Assembly (NCBI GenBank): GCA_019915015.1
Contig: JAHBBC010000006.1
Span: 248,001-312,000, forward strand
Direction: 5' to 3'
Source: Auriscalpium vulgare
Lineage: Eukaryota > Basidiomycota > Agaricomycetes > Russulales > Auriscalpiaceae
Length of the DNA: 64,000 nucleotides
Shown: positions 55,434 through 64,000 of the stretch, piece after piece
Position numbering within the stretch: the stretch's first letter is position 1
How the letters are laid out: every line of letters starts with the position of its first letter
Program-made: the position numbers and the translations under genes
Notes under the pieces: model-generated
What the model was told of the DNA's origin: nothing
Database searches by the model: none
The model's input: the letters and a program-made list of their open reading frames with translations, nothing else

Positions 55434-56546
55434 CTAGTCATGTGGGAACCCACCTTTCTTGAACTCCCTCCAGCCATCTCCCGCCACTTTGTGTTCATCC
55501 GTCTCAAGTCCCAGCGCCTCGCCCACTCTCACCAGCGTAGGGCGGGCCAGAAAGCTCGCTTCCTCCTTCTCCAGCCTGCTCAAACTCGGGTCGCCCAACT
55601 TTCCGCGGACGAGGCTACGTCCGCGCCGTTCCATCACGGGCGAGTTTGAGCGCATGCGGTACTGCATCCCGCCGAACAGCGAGTGCAACACCGACACGAG
55701 ACTGTAACGCGCTCTTGCGCGCATGTGCGTCATCCACGCTCGGCTCGTGCCCGTGTCCTGGAGATGGGAGGTGCGATGGTGCGGCGGATCTCTGGCGTAC
55801 GTGCGTGTGCGCAGACTTGGACTCGGACGAGGGCTCGTGGTCGTCCTCAGAGGAGGCTGCGGTGCCGTTGTAGGGGAAGCGTAAGCTCGACGCGGAGGAT
55901 GGCAGATTGAACGATGAGCGGGGCGCGCGGTGCGCGAGGGCGGGCATGACAGTGGCCGTGACAGTGGGCGTGAGACCGAGCGGGTCTCGTACTCGAGGCC
56001 AGGAGACGGAGGCAGATCGACGGTGCGGATGATGGGCGTGAACAGGAAGGAGGAGTGCGCGCTCGCCGGGCTCTGCGCGTATGCACGGTGCGGGCTATGC
56101 GATACGGGCAGGATGTTTGTCGGCGTGTGGACCTGGTTGTAGTCGTCGTGCATGCGCTCGGGGGAGAAAGGCGTCGGGGAGCGGGAGTGCACGCGCAGCG
56201 AAACAGCGTCGCGCTGAAAATTTGTGTGGTCTGCGCTCGTACGCCGCCGGGTTCGACCTCTGCCCCGCGGCTTTTCTGGCGTATGTGAAGCTGAGGTGAT
56301 GTCCTCGCGGCCGCGAGTCTCGTCATCTTGGTGATTGACATGTGCATTGGGGTGCTCAAACTCGTCGCCGTAGAATGACAGCCCAGGGCCGACGGAGACA
56401 GTCTGACGGAAGCCGGACGGCGTGGATTGCGCTTGGAATAATACCTGTGTTGCAGAGAAGACCTTCCTCTCCTCCAGCAACTCGGCCCGTCGTGTGCCTG
56501 CGCCTGATGTAAAGTGAGCTTTGTTCCCATTATGATTATGAATCAC
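55434..56546 (-). CDS. Unknown open frame carried by REP-3
   Basis: A 370-codon frame in the same orientation as the element. The middle is rich in Ser, Pro and Arg (low complexity). The C-terminal third (YSLVSVLHSLFGGMQYRM, then SRLEKEEASFLARPTLVRVG) looks like ordinary folded protein. I do not recognise it. It may be a host gene fragment captured by the element. No intron is needed. Confidence 0.4.
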   Translation of the reverse strand: MIHNHNGNKAHFTSGAGTRRAELLEERKVFSATQVLFQAQSTPSGFRQTVSVGPGLSFYGDEFEHPNAHVNHQDDETRGREDITSASHTPEKPRGRGRTRRRTSADHTNFQRDAVSLRVHSRSPTPFSPERMHDDYNQVHTPTNILPVSHSPHRAYAQSPASAHSSFLFTPIIRTVDLPPSPGLEYETRSVSRPLSRPLSCPPSRTARPAHRSICHPPRRAYASPTTAPQPPLRTTTSPRPSPSLRTRTYARDPPHHRTSHLQDTGTSRAWMTHMRARARYSLVSVLHSLFGGMQYRMRSNSPVMERRGRSLVRGKLGDPSLSRLEKEEASFLARPTLVRVGEALGLETDEHKVAGDGWREFKKGGFPHD

Positions 56547-58414
56547 ACACCCTCAGGGAAGCAGGTAAATTTTATGCCCTGCAGCCCAATCTCGATGCTC
56601 GAAATGTGGCCGGCGTGCCAGCAAAAGTGTGTTGACTGCGAGAAATACAGGCGTCAGATCGCAGCGAACGAACACAGAACGACGTTGCGCACCCTCTATC
56701 TCGTCCGCCACAGTCGGCGTGCCATTTCGAAATTTCACGATGGCTGCTGGTGTTGTCTCTGCTTGCAGTGTTCTCTCGCGTGCGCGACTCGACCTCTGTG
56801 GTGTTTGAGAGCTAACTGGAAGCGCTTCCTCGCTTGCGGGGACACCTGGCACCGCGCCTGCATTGTTTCTGCGTGGATGAGAATGATCCGGAGTTCTTGA
56901 GGGAGTGCACGACTACATACGGACCTGCAACGTCTGCTGCGCTTCGAGCATTCCACGCGTTTGCCGTTGAGTGGGCCGTGAGTCGGTCGGCTGAATGACG
57001 TCCGATGTGTTCGAGCAGCCTGAGTATTTTGCGTCCTCCGCGCACGTGCGGACGCTGGACGCACGTTGGCCACTCCCCACGCCCGCGTGTCGGATCTGCG
57101 TCGGATCTGCATGAATGAGAATGAGCTATGTGTGAGCAACAGCTCTCCAAAGACGGTCGGACTCACGTACCGGGTGGCTCCAAGAAGCTCTCAGGCATCG
57201 GACTAGCCTCTCGCCGCGCGCAGGGAGGCGCAACACATGAGGCCACACAACGGGCACCAGCCTGAGGCGCGGGGGCAGCGTTTGCGTCGGGGCAGGCCCC
57301 GTGCGCGCCGCCGTCCTGATGTCTTGCGGCTTTGTCTGCGGAAAGCGCCGCCTGCTCATGCTGGCGTGGGGGAAGGGAGGTCGTTCTGCAAAGAAACTCA
57401 TCAGCAATAAGTCAAGCAGATGGTGTGTCGCTCACCACAAAGCGGCACCGTCACCAGTGCGTGCAGGCGCAGGTCGGCGCGCCCCGTCGCTCTCAGCTGC
57501 GTATACGATCGAGAGATTTTGGCAGCTCAATCTGCAGCAAAATTTGTCAGAAACGCACCTTTGGTCTCTCGACGACAACTTGCCCCCGATGTGTCTCGCG
57601 TTGTGGCAAATTGCCAGCACCACACGGCCGCCCGACACTTGATCGAACGTCGGCGCAGGCAGGGTCTTCTTGCCGCGGGTGAGGCCATAGATTCGAGCAC
57701 CAAGAGATCTGCACACGATCGCATGAGTAAGTATTATGAGTTCATATGTAATTGAACATACATACCGCGGCCGCCTCCATGAACGGCAAGGCTTCAGAGA
57801 GACTCTTGAGGACAACGGCGGCGAAATTCACCAGCGAGCTGAAAGATTCACATATGTCAGCTCGGGCAGTTGCACGTACAAGCGAGCCAGACACGTACCT
57901 CTACCGCACCGCGCGGCAAAGCCTCGACCCGACTCGAAAACTGTCAGTGTCTGCAAAAGGTCCCTCCGTGCCGAGAGATTTTGCTAGCCAGTGAATCCAG
58001 GGCAGTCGTGTCGTTCTGACTTGCCACGCGCCGCTGCATTGCTAACACTGTTGAGGAGCTAATTGTACTAAAGCAAAGGCAAATGTAATCACGTACCTCA
58101 CAGTGCATCGATGATGGCTTGAAGGAAGTCCGACGCGCCGACTCAAACTAACCTCGGATGTCCATTCAACTGTAGCACGTTGGTGCACTGAAACTTATCG
58201 GAGAGACATTGAGCGCCGGTTCAAGATGAGCTTTGAGGTGGAGGTGCACTGGAATGGGGGACGTGGTGTGGGTGGTGGACAACAAGGCGCGAGGTCGGGC
58301 CGGCCGGACATACGCGACCGGAAGGCACCGGCAATCAAGACGGCGATCAAACCGGCACCCGGTGACCATGACCGAATAGATGCAGGCACGACCTCGAAAA
58401 ACCCCCTAGTAAAC
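56547..58414. other. REP-3 interior without a recognisable gene
   Basis: Only short frames without family features on either strand. Composition is mixed and resembles exonic host DNA in places; I cannot assign any piece. Confidence 0.4.
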
Positions 58415-58530
58415 AATTCAACTTCGTAAACTCAGGGAATCGTAATTCAACTTCGTAAACTCAGGGAATCGTAATTCAACTTCGTAAACTCAGGGAATCG
58501 TAATTCAACTTCGTAAACTCAGGGAATCGT
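58415..58530. repeat. Four tandem 29-bp copies of the REP-3 5' terminus
   Basis: The unit aattcaacttcgtaaactca plus gggaatcgt starts at 58415, 58444, 58473 and 58502. Each unit contains the terminal motif ggaatcgta(a), so the element has four successive potential 5' ends on the minus strand. Confidence 0.9.
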
Positions 58531-59035
58531 AACTGACACTGCACAAATGGATGCCAGGGCGCTGAATTTGGACATTGCGAGCGGGAAAGTGTCGATCGCG
58601 GGCGACGACAACGCGCCTATCCGCTGGACGACGCGGCGCGATGTTGCACGTTTCATCGCGTACAATTTTCCCCGGCTGCCCGCAGCGCAGCTGCAGAACG
58701 TTGTTTTCCGTCTTGATGGCGAGCGTAACGAGTGCGTGCTCGCGCCCTCTCCCTCCCTTCACCCTAGCCTGATCCTCTGTGCTAGTCCTTCAACGAAGTG
58801 TTTGCGCAGTATCGCGAGCTCTCGGGAAAGCCATTGGAGGTCACCTACATCCCAATGGAGGAGCTGGAGGGCGAGATTGCCCAAAGTGAGGGTAAACTGC
58901 TCGAGACGGTCTACTTGAAGTTGAAATAGACGTGGGCGGTGGGCCGGGCGTCGTTGGCGAGCCCGACAACAATCTTTACCTGGGTGGAATCCGGAGCCAG
59001 CAATCGAGGGAGTGAAGGTGGTGGCACCATTCTGA

Positions 59036-60217
59036 AACATGATTAGACCCGTGCGTTGTCAAACCTATTGTACAACATCCCCAGTAGCCACGGCCGAAAC
59101 GTGCCGCTGCCTAATAGCCTGACCTGCAGCGCTTGGCCCGCACAGGAATTGTGTCGGAAGTGCCACTGGAGTATCAACTTGCGCAGCAAGAGCCACCAAT
59201 CGCGCGCCCGGCCAACCATCCGTTGCATATCAGTGGAGATAATGCTGTGCTGTCAGAAGGCTCCTAGGAAACCGCACTGACTCAACCTCATAATGCGCTC
59301 AGACTCTCGGCGCGAGCGCGGCGGGATGTAGACACGGTCAACGCCAGGTGGCGCTGCGCAGTAGACCGTATGACACGAGCCGGCGGGAGGGCTCAGAAAA
59401 AGCAAGATGTCGATACTTTGAGCAAGACACGTCGACGACTCCCTGACCGTGTCATATTTATGTTTTGCGTAAGTCAGAAAAAAAACACGGCACCCGTTGG
59501 GCCTTGGCGGCAGGACGGACATTTCGACGTCATTGGAAAGTTCATCGGGAGAGTTCATCGGAGAAGCATGAGTCCTGTTCATCGGGTCATCGGGGAAGCA
59601 TCGAAGGCGATCAGTGCGGGCGGTGTCAGGTCGGATCGCAATGTAGCGTCACAAGAGGGGGTTAGGAGGCCCAGCATGCAGTTCGGAGCGCTGGAACGAT
59701 GTCGCGCAGCACAAGGATAGCTGTCAATGATAGTGGCACGATATGGCATACCGCGGTAGCCAATTTGAATGACCAGAGCACACGGAGTGACCCAGATGTC
59801 GATGAACGTGCTTGGACTCTGCCCCCCTTGGCGCGCCTCGGACCTCTCGGCCGCGACGAGGAAAACCTCACACGGTCACGTTGTCTTCAAACTCGTTTAG
59901 AAAACGCATTTTTTATTATTGCGTACTACTCAGGTACTTTAGCAGTGCCTACCAGGAGATTGTCTGCGGCAGTCTTCTTCCCCTCCTAGGCTGCCGTGTC
60001 AACGAGTTTGACTACATAGTGCCCATGGGTCGTCGCGGTCTCGGCAACTCAAGCTCCGGCCGCCGAATGCGGGGAACAAGCGCGCAAGATCGCGTGGCGA
60101 TTCCGCAGTGCGCACCGCATCGAACCTTGTGTCACCCGCCTTCTCAAGCTCGGCAACTGGCTATAAGTCTCCAATCCGTGCGAGCCTGGCGTCGATATCC
60201 CTTCAGACCTCACCGCC
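59036..60217. other. Intergenic region upstream of the stomatin gene
   Basis: About 1.2 kb with only short frames and no family signature. It contains the stomatin promoter and leader. I see no gene. Confidence 0.5.
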
Positions 60218-61535
60218 ATGTCTCACCCTGACGACAGGAAGGACCTCCCCTCGCCGTCTGCAAGCCACTCGTCTCGCGGCAATGTCGTCGACCACAACGC
60301 TCCTCATGGTGAGTGTATTTACTGACCAATGGCTGCCCAGGCGTTCATCTGCTTCGCCACAGTCACCGATGAACCGCTGAATGGGCGTGGGGTTCGTCCG
60401 TTGGACCCCTCAAAGCATGTCATCAAGGTGCAACCGTTGAAGAAGACGGAGATGCAGGTGCGTCAGTTTGACTCTGCTCACGGCGCTATGCTCACCGTAC
60501 AATGTAGCCTTCATATGCACAGGACTTGGGTCTTGGAGATGTGACCCATGGCGCATATGGCTCTATGCTACAGGCCCTCGGCTCATGCGTAGGTCTATGT
60601 GGTGCCGTTCCCTGCTGCCCATGCCCCAACCCATTCAAAGAGGTGTACCAAGGTACGCTGCGCCTCCCACGCTCATTCTATTCCTGTCAGCCCAGAGCTC
60701 ACACAGTGTCTTCTTTTCACTAGGCTCGGTCGGCCTCGTCTCACGCTTCGGACAGTTCTATAAATCGGTCGACCCAGGCCTGGTGCAAGTGAACGTGTGC
60801 ACAGAGTCTCTGCGGGTTGTCGATGTCAAAATACAAATCAGCCCTATTGGCCGCCAGACCGTGATCACACGCGACAATGTCAACGTCGAGATGTACGTGT
60901 TCTCGCGCATTGTTCAAATTCTGTCAATCTCACGTCCTGTCAGCGATTCCGTCATCTACTTCCAGATCGTCAGCCCGTACCGTGCCGCTTTCGGCATCAC
61001 GGACCTGCGGCAGGCCCTCATCGAGCGCGCGCAGACCACCCTACGGCACGTCGTCGGCGCGCGGGCGGTGCAGTCCGTCGTGACCGAGCGCGAGGCCATC
61101 GCGTTTGAGATCGCCGAGATCGTGGGCGACGTTGCGGACAAGTGGGGCGTTGCCATCGAGGGCATCCTCATCAAGGACATCATCTTCTCGCCCGAGGTGT
61201 CCGCGTCGCTGTCCAGCGCGGCGCAGCAGAAGCGCATTGGCGAGAGCAAGGTCATCGCCGCCCGCGCGGAGGTCGACGCCGCGCGCCTCATGCGCCAGGC
61301 TGCCGACATCCTCGCCTCGCCCGCTGCGATGCAGATCCGCCAGCTCGAGGCGCTGCAGACCATGGCCAAGACCGCGAACAGCAAGGTCGTGTTCGTGCCG
61401 ATGCAGCTGCAGAGCGACGTCGCGAGCCAGTTCCAGCAGACCCCGGGTGCGGGCCCATCAATCAGGCAGGAGAGTGGGGAGAGCTTTGGCTCAGCGGGCC
61501 AGGCGGGTCTGCTGACGAGCATGACCAATCTCTAG
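60218..61535 (+). CDS. Stomatin-family (SPFH/band 7) membrane-associated protein
   Basis: Five exons join in frame: 60218-60308, 60363-60457, 60508-60651, 60724-60892, 60944-61535 (363 residues). The product has a short N-terminal region, a Cys/Gly-rich hydrophobic hairpin (GSCVGLCGAVPCCPCPNPF) expected to insert into or be palmitoylated at a membrane, then the SPFH domain (GLVSRFGQFYKSVDPGL, VITRDNVNVEIDSVIYF, SPYRAAFGI, RAQTTLRHVVG). A helical tail follows with the family signature QKRIGESKVIAARAEVDAA and ASPAAMQIRQLE. Stomatins form oligomeric rings that organise membrane domains and modulate channels. The length is normal for fungi. The start at 60218 was chosen because its exon splices in frame to TDEPLNG and gives the usual Asp/Ser/Pro-rich N-terminus. 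Confidence 0.93.
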
Positions 61536-61818
61536 GCTTCTCCGCGTGTATGTGTAGCATTATCATTTCCCGGCTGCGCTATCTGTACTCGACCTACGTC
61601 TTTAATGATTGCCCCATGTCACATCTACCGCGGACTCGCGCCACACCTTGCGGCGAGTCTCTGTTGTACTTTTACGAGTCGCCCCGACATACTCATGCTA
61701 ATGATACCTGCGTTCCGATGATTGTGCCGTCCGGGTTGCGCGCTCATGTACAATCAACCGCGTACTTCTACGACATTTCAATGATTCAATACAATACCCT
61801 ACAAGATATAGCCAAGGC
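61536..61818. other. Convergent 3' spacer between stomatin and NmrA-like gene
   Basis: It holds the 3' ends of two convergent transcripts. No coding feature. Confidence 0.5.
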
Positions 61819-62865
61819 CTAGAATGGCGCCAACGCCTTCACACCCTCGATCGCAGGTGCGGGGTTCCATCCTGGATACAACCCGTTGTCCGGCGTGCCC
61901 ACAACACCACCGCCCGAGCCCCAGAGCTTCGCCAACTTCAGCGCGAACGCAGCGAAGAAGTTGTCCGTAGCCGCGATCTGGGCGTCAAGCTCGGGCAGCG
62001 GCGTATAAGTAACGGCGAGCGGTTTGCCAGAAAGCGTGCGGTACTCTTCAAAGACCTGGTTGAAGGTCTGGGAGGAAGTTAGCGCGGTGGCGGTGGATGA
62101 GTTTAGAGGGGACGCGCCTTGCGTTCGCCCTCCAGGCGGAAGGCGCGGTTCTGCAGCTGCGCGGCAGGCAGCCGGGGGAACGTGTACGCGATGAAGCGCG
62201 CGACGTCGCGCCGCGTCGTCCAGCTGATGGGTGCGTTGCCGTCGCCCGCGACCGTCACCTTCCCGCTCGCGATATCCAGACCAAGGAACCTGCGCACGCT
62301 CAGTTGCCATACATGGTCAGGGCAGCAAGGACGACGTACGAAATCCACACGAAGTCGGAGAGCGGGCCCGTGTAGAACAGCGCGTACGGGAGCCCGAGCT
62401 CTTTCAAGAGCGCGACGGTCTCCGCCTTGACGGGCGCCGGGCCGTCTGGGGCCGAGTCGCTGGGGTCGCCAAACTCGGACGGCGCGAACAGCTGCACGCC
62501 CGCCGCGTGGGCTGCCCGCGCGGCGAGGTTCTGCTGTGGGATGGCGCCGGCAGGCAGCGTCGAGATGACGACGTGGACACCAGTGAGTGCGGCGGTGAGC
62601 GCAGCGCTGTCGGCGTAGTCGACGGGGACGATGGTGGCACCGGCGAGGGCGAGCTTCGTCGCGTCGGCCTTCTTTGCGGAATCCTGATGACATCGAAAGT
62701 GGATGAGAGGGGTGTGTGCAGTGAGGAAAATTTATTACCCACCGGACGTGTGAAGATGAGGACGTCGTCGATCGTCCCGGCAGCTTTCTCTTTGAGTAGC
62801 TCTTCAGCGACGAAGGTGCCTATGTTGCCTGCGCCGAGAACGACGAACTTTTTGAATCCTGACAT
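61819..62865 (-). CDS. NmrA-like / isoflavone-reductase-type NAD(P)-binding protein
   Basis: Four exons on the minus strand, 62865-62743, 62683-62340, 62289-62118 and 62067-61819, give 295 residues. The last intron (62117-62068) uses a GC donor (AAG/GCGCGT) with a normal AG acceptor. The product begins with a Rossmann dinucleotide-binding loop (VVLGAGNIGTFVAEEL) and carries HVVISTLP and QLFAPSEFGDPSD, typical of the atypical short-chain NmrA/isoflavone reductase group. The catalytic Tyr-x3-Lys of classical SDRs is not obvious, although PAPVKAE supplies the Lys seen in this group. It could be an oxidoreductase or a redox sensor. A TATAAATA box lies at 62930-62923, about 60 nt upstream. Confidence 0.88.
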
Positions 62866-63711
62866 TGCGTGAAGTTGTTGATAGAGGGAGTGAGTGTTGG
62901 TGCATATAGGAGACGTTGTCCCTATTTATACGCACGAAGCTATAGGGCTCGGACATGGCATCGGGATGGCGGTCGGATGTGCAGTTGAACAGACCCAAAT
63001 GGCTGCCCGAGGGATCGCCGAGGTTGCCTCCTACGCGTCGCCGGTGCGCTAGTCATGCGACCTGTTGATTTGAATATTGACAATAGACAAATCTGCTTCA
63101 CCGATGGAGATGAAGCTGGGGCCGCAAAGTGTCGGGTTTGAGACATTGGCGACTATGCAGGCCGCGATATTCTATGATTAAAGGCGAAGCAGCCGTCGTG
63201 CTTGAAAACATAGGAGTGGACATCGCGTCCGGTTCGGGGGTCGATAGTAAGCACCCACCCATGAGCCTTCTGATTCGCGGTAGGCGACAAACGGCCAGAA
63301 AGAACGGATCCTGTATGTCAGCGCCTTCCCAAGCATTTTGCAGCGCAAGTGGGGCAAATCGGGGCAAACCGTCAGACTGCGCAAGACCAATCAAAGCCAA
63401 GACTGATATCGACGCAGTGAGAGACTACTCTAGCCCTGTCAGCTCCGGTTACCGTAGGCTGCCAGAGAGGCCGTCGATGATGGCGGATTTTCCGGCGCTA
63501 AGATATGCTCGCTAGTTCCAATGGTTCTGACTCCAGCGAGGTCGGCAAGGGTATATGGACGAGAACCGCGAGGGTGGGCTGCAGCCTTGCAGGCCTACCG
63601 CAGAGCGACTTCAAGGCAGCGAAGGATGAAGTTGAGAGCGAGGTCGCAATCGGCAGTAGCCGAGACGTTCTTTGCCGGGCTTGCCGACTCTTGACTTCGC
63701 CGCTCACCACC
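62866..63711. other. Divergent promoter region between NmrA-like and uS7m genes
   Basis: About 850 bp between two divergent starts. The minus-strand TATA box at 62930-62923 serves the NmrA-like gene. Open frames here (63129-63515 plus, 63098-63400 minus) have no recognisable domain and are not called. Confidence 0.5.
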
Positions 63712-64000
63712 ATGCTGTCGCCAATACGACATGCTGCACGTCGCTCAATCCTCGCATTATCACGGCCAATGGCGACTGCGACGGCCTCCACTTCATCGGC
63801 CGCCCCCACGGGTGCCATAGAGACGATGCTACCTGGCTTCGCCTCTGCCCCGCCAAAGCCAACTCTGCTGCGTGCCGCCCCTGGCCAGCCCATCCTGCTC
63901 GACATCCCCCCCGTCGAGGACCCGCTCCTCCAATACCTCGCGAACAAAATCCAAAAGCACGGCAAGCGGAAGCAGGCCGCGCGCATCGTGTCGCGCACGC
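63712..64000 (+). CDS. Mitochondrial small-subunit ribosomal protein uS7 (5' part)
   Basis: The frame starts at 63712 and runs off the window. The N-terminus MLSPIRHAARRSILALSRPM is Arg/Ser-rich without acidic residues, a typical mitochondrial presequence. After a Pro/Ala-rich region comes DPLLQYLANKIQKHGKRKQA, which matches the start of the uS7 fold (D-x-x-L...N-x-I...GK+...A). It would bind 16S-like rRNA in the head of the mitoribosomal small subunit. Identification rests on this short part only. Confidence 0.8.
   Translation, partial: MLSPIRHAARRSILALSRPMATATASTSSAAPTGAIETMLPGFASAPPKPTLLRAAPGQPILLDIPPVEDPLLQYLANKIQKHGKRKQAARIVSRT

Larger units (their letters stand above)
54829..58532 (-). 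mobile_element. REP-3, Helitron-like element in the NmrA intron
   Basis: On the minus strand it starts TTACGATTCCC (58532) and ends ...CTCTAAGAGCTAG (54829), followed by T. A hairpin gccattgctaagcatggc (54843-54860) lies 14 nt from that end, and an inner motif ggtacgattcc (54861-54871) is complementary to the other end. The 3' terminus CTAG matches the CTRR rule of Helitrons. Removing it restores a normal 62-nt intron whose flanking codons join in frame. The interior is unrelated to X and REP-1, and no Rep/helicase is visible. Confidence 0.75.
54269..59035 (+). pseudogene. NmrA-like NAD(P)-binding reductase pseudogene, split by REP-3
   Basis: It is a close paralog of the intact gene at 61819-62865. 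Exon 1 is 54269-54391 (123 nt, as in the paralog). Exon 2 is 54449-54791, 343 nt where the paralog has 344, because one base is missing near 54710 (ALP-S instead of P-VK). Exon 3 is 58558-58729 (172 nt, as in the paralog), and exon 4 starts at 58786. REP-3 lies inside the second intron (54792-54828 joined to 58533-58557 gives 62 nt). Further lesions: no usable donor after 58729 (AAC/GAGTGC), an in-frame TAG at 58927-58929, and a later frameshift. The original stop is recognisable at 59033-59035 after VVAPF. The Rossmann motif GVGNIGSF is intact. Confidence 0.88.

Noticed and set aside
63098..63515. Small genes between the NmrA-like and uS7m genes
   Set aside because: Open frames on both strands overlap, with no motif, no intron logic and no clear start context.

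Overview
The window is nuclear DNA of a filamentous basidiomycete, most probably an agaricomycete. The genes have many short introns (about 47-63 nt, GT-AG with CTRAC-like branch sites). The host genes are typical fungal ones: NmrA-like reductases, a stomatin, and mitochondrial ribosomal protein uS7. The transposon set (long-LTR Gypsy, Copia, a Ulp1-fused DDE transposase, Helitron-like elements) is also typical of that group. I infer the class from gene architecture, not from a database match.

Positions 1-54199 are a transposon nest. The outermost element is a Copia retrotransposon (+ strand, 43704-45022 and 51885-54199). An apparently intact DNA transposon sits in its pol (45023-51884, 8-bp target duplication), and a Gypsy element, here Gypsy-2 (minus strand), sits in its nucleocapsid motif. 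Gypsy-2 is itself broken by three insertions. A second Gypsy family, Gypsy-1a (19203-39707), lies in its gag/pol junction. A Helitron-like element REP-1A (10843-19151) lies just beyond that junction. A Helitron-like element X1 (to 3959) lies in its 3' LTR. Gypsy-1a carries a foldback element Z (27781-33659) in pol, and Z carries REP-1B (28013-31910). REP-1A carries X2 (12079-16830). X1 carries another Gypsy-1 copy (Gypsy-1b, 1-1187). The deepest nesting is Copia > Gypsy-2 > Gypsy-1a > Z > REP-1B.

The most interesting finding is in the Gypsy elements. Both families carry extra, multi-exon genes on the antisense strand between pol and the 3' LTR: one in Gypsy-2 (4726-6751, 8 exons) and three in Gypsy-1a (20215-21443, 21866-22975, 23536-25758). 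Two of the Gypsy-1a genes look like paralogs, with identical 49-codon first exons and a phase-0 intron. The cargo is punctuated by repeated hairpin-plus-polypurine modules. Each module has a 7-8 bp stem and a 4-nt loop, then CAGT, then a purine run. Stem sequences differ between copies, but pairing is kept.

A second system is a group of Helitron-like elements (X, REP-1, REP-3). All have a bulged GCC...GGC hairpin 13-14 nt from one end, an inner motif complementary to the other end, and insertion directly 5' of a T. Their hairpins show compensatory changes.

Positions 54200-64000 are host chromosome. An NmrA-like pseudogene (54269-59035) is split inside an intron by REP-3 (54829-58532). Then come a five-exon stomatin/SPFH gene (60218-61535), an intact NmrA-like paralog (61819-62865, minus), and the 5' part of the mitochondrial uS7 gene (from 63712).
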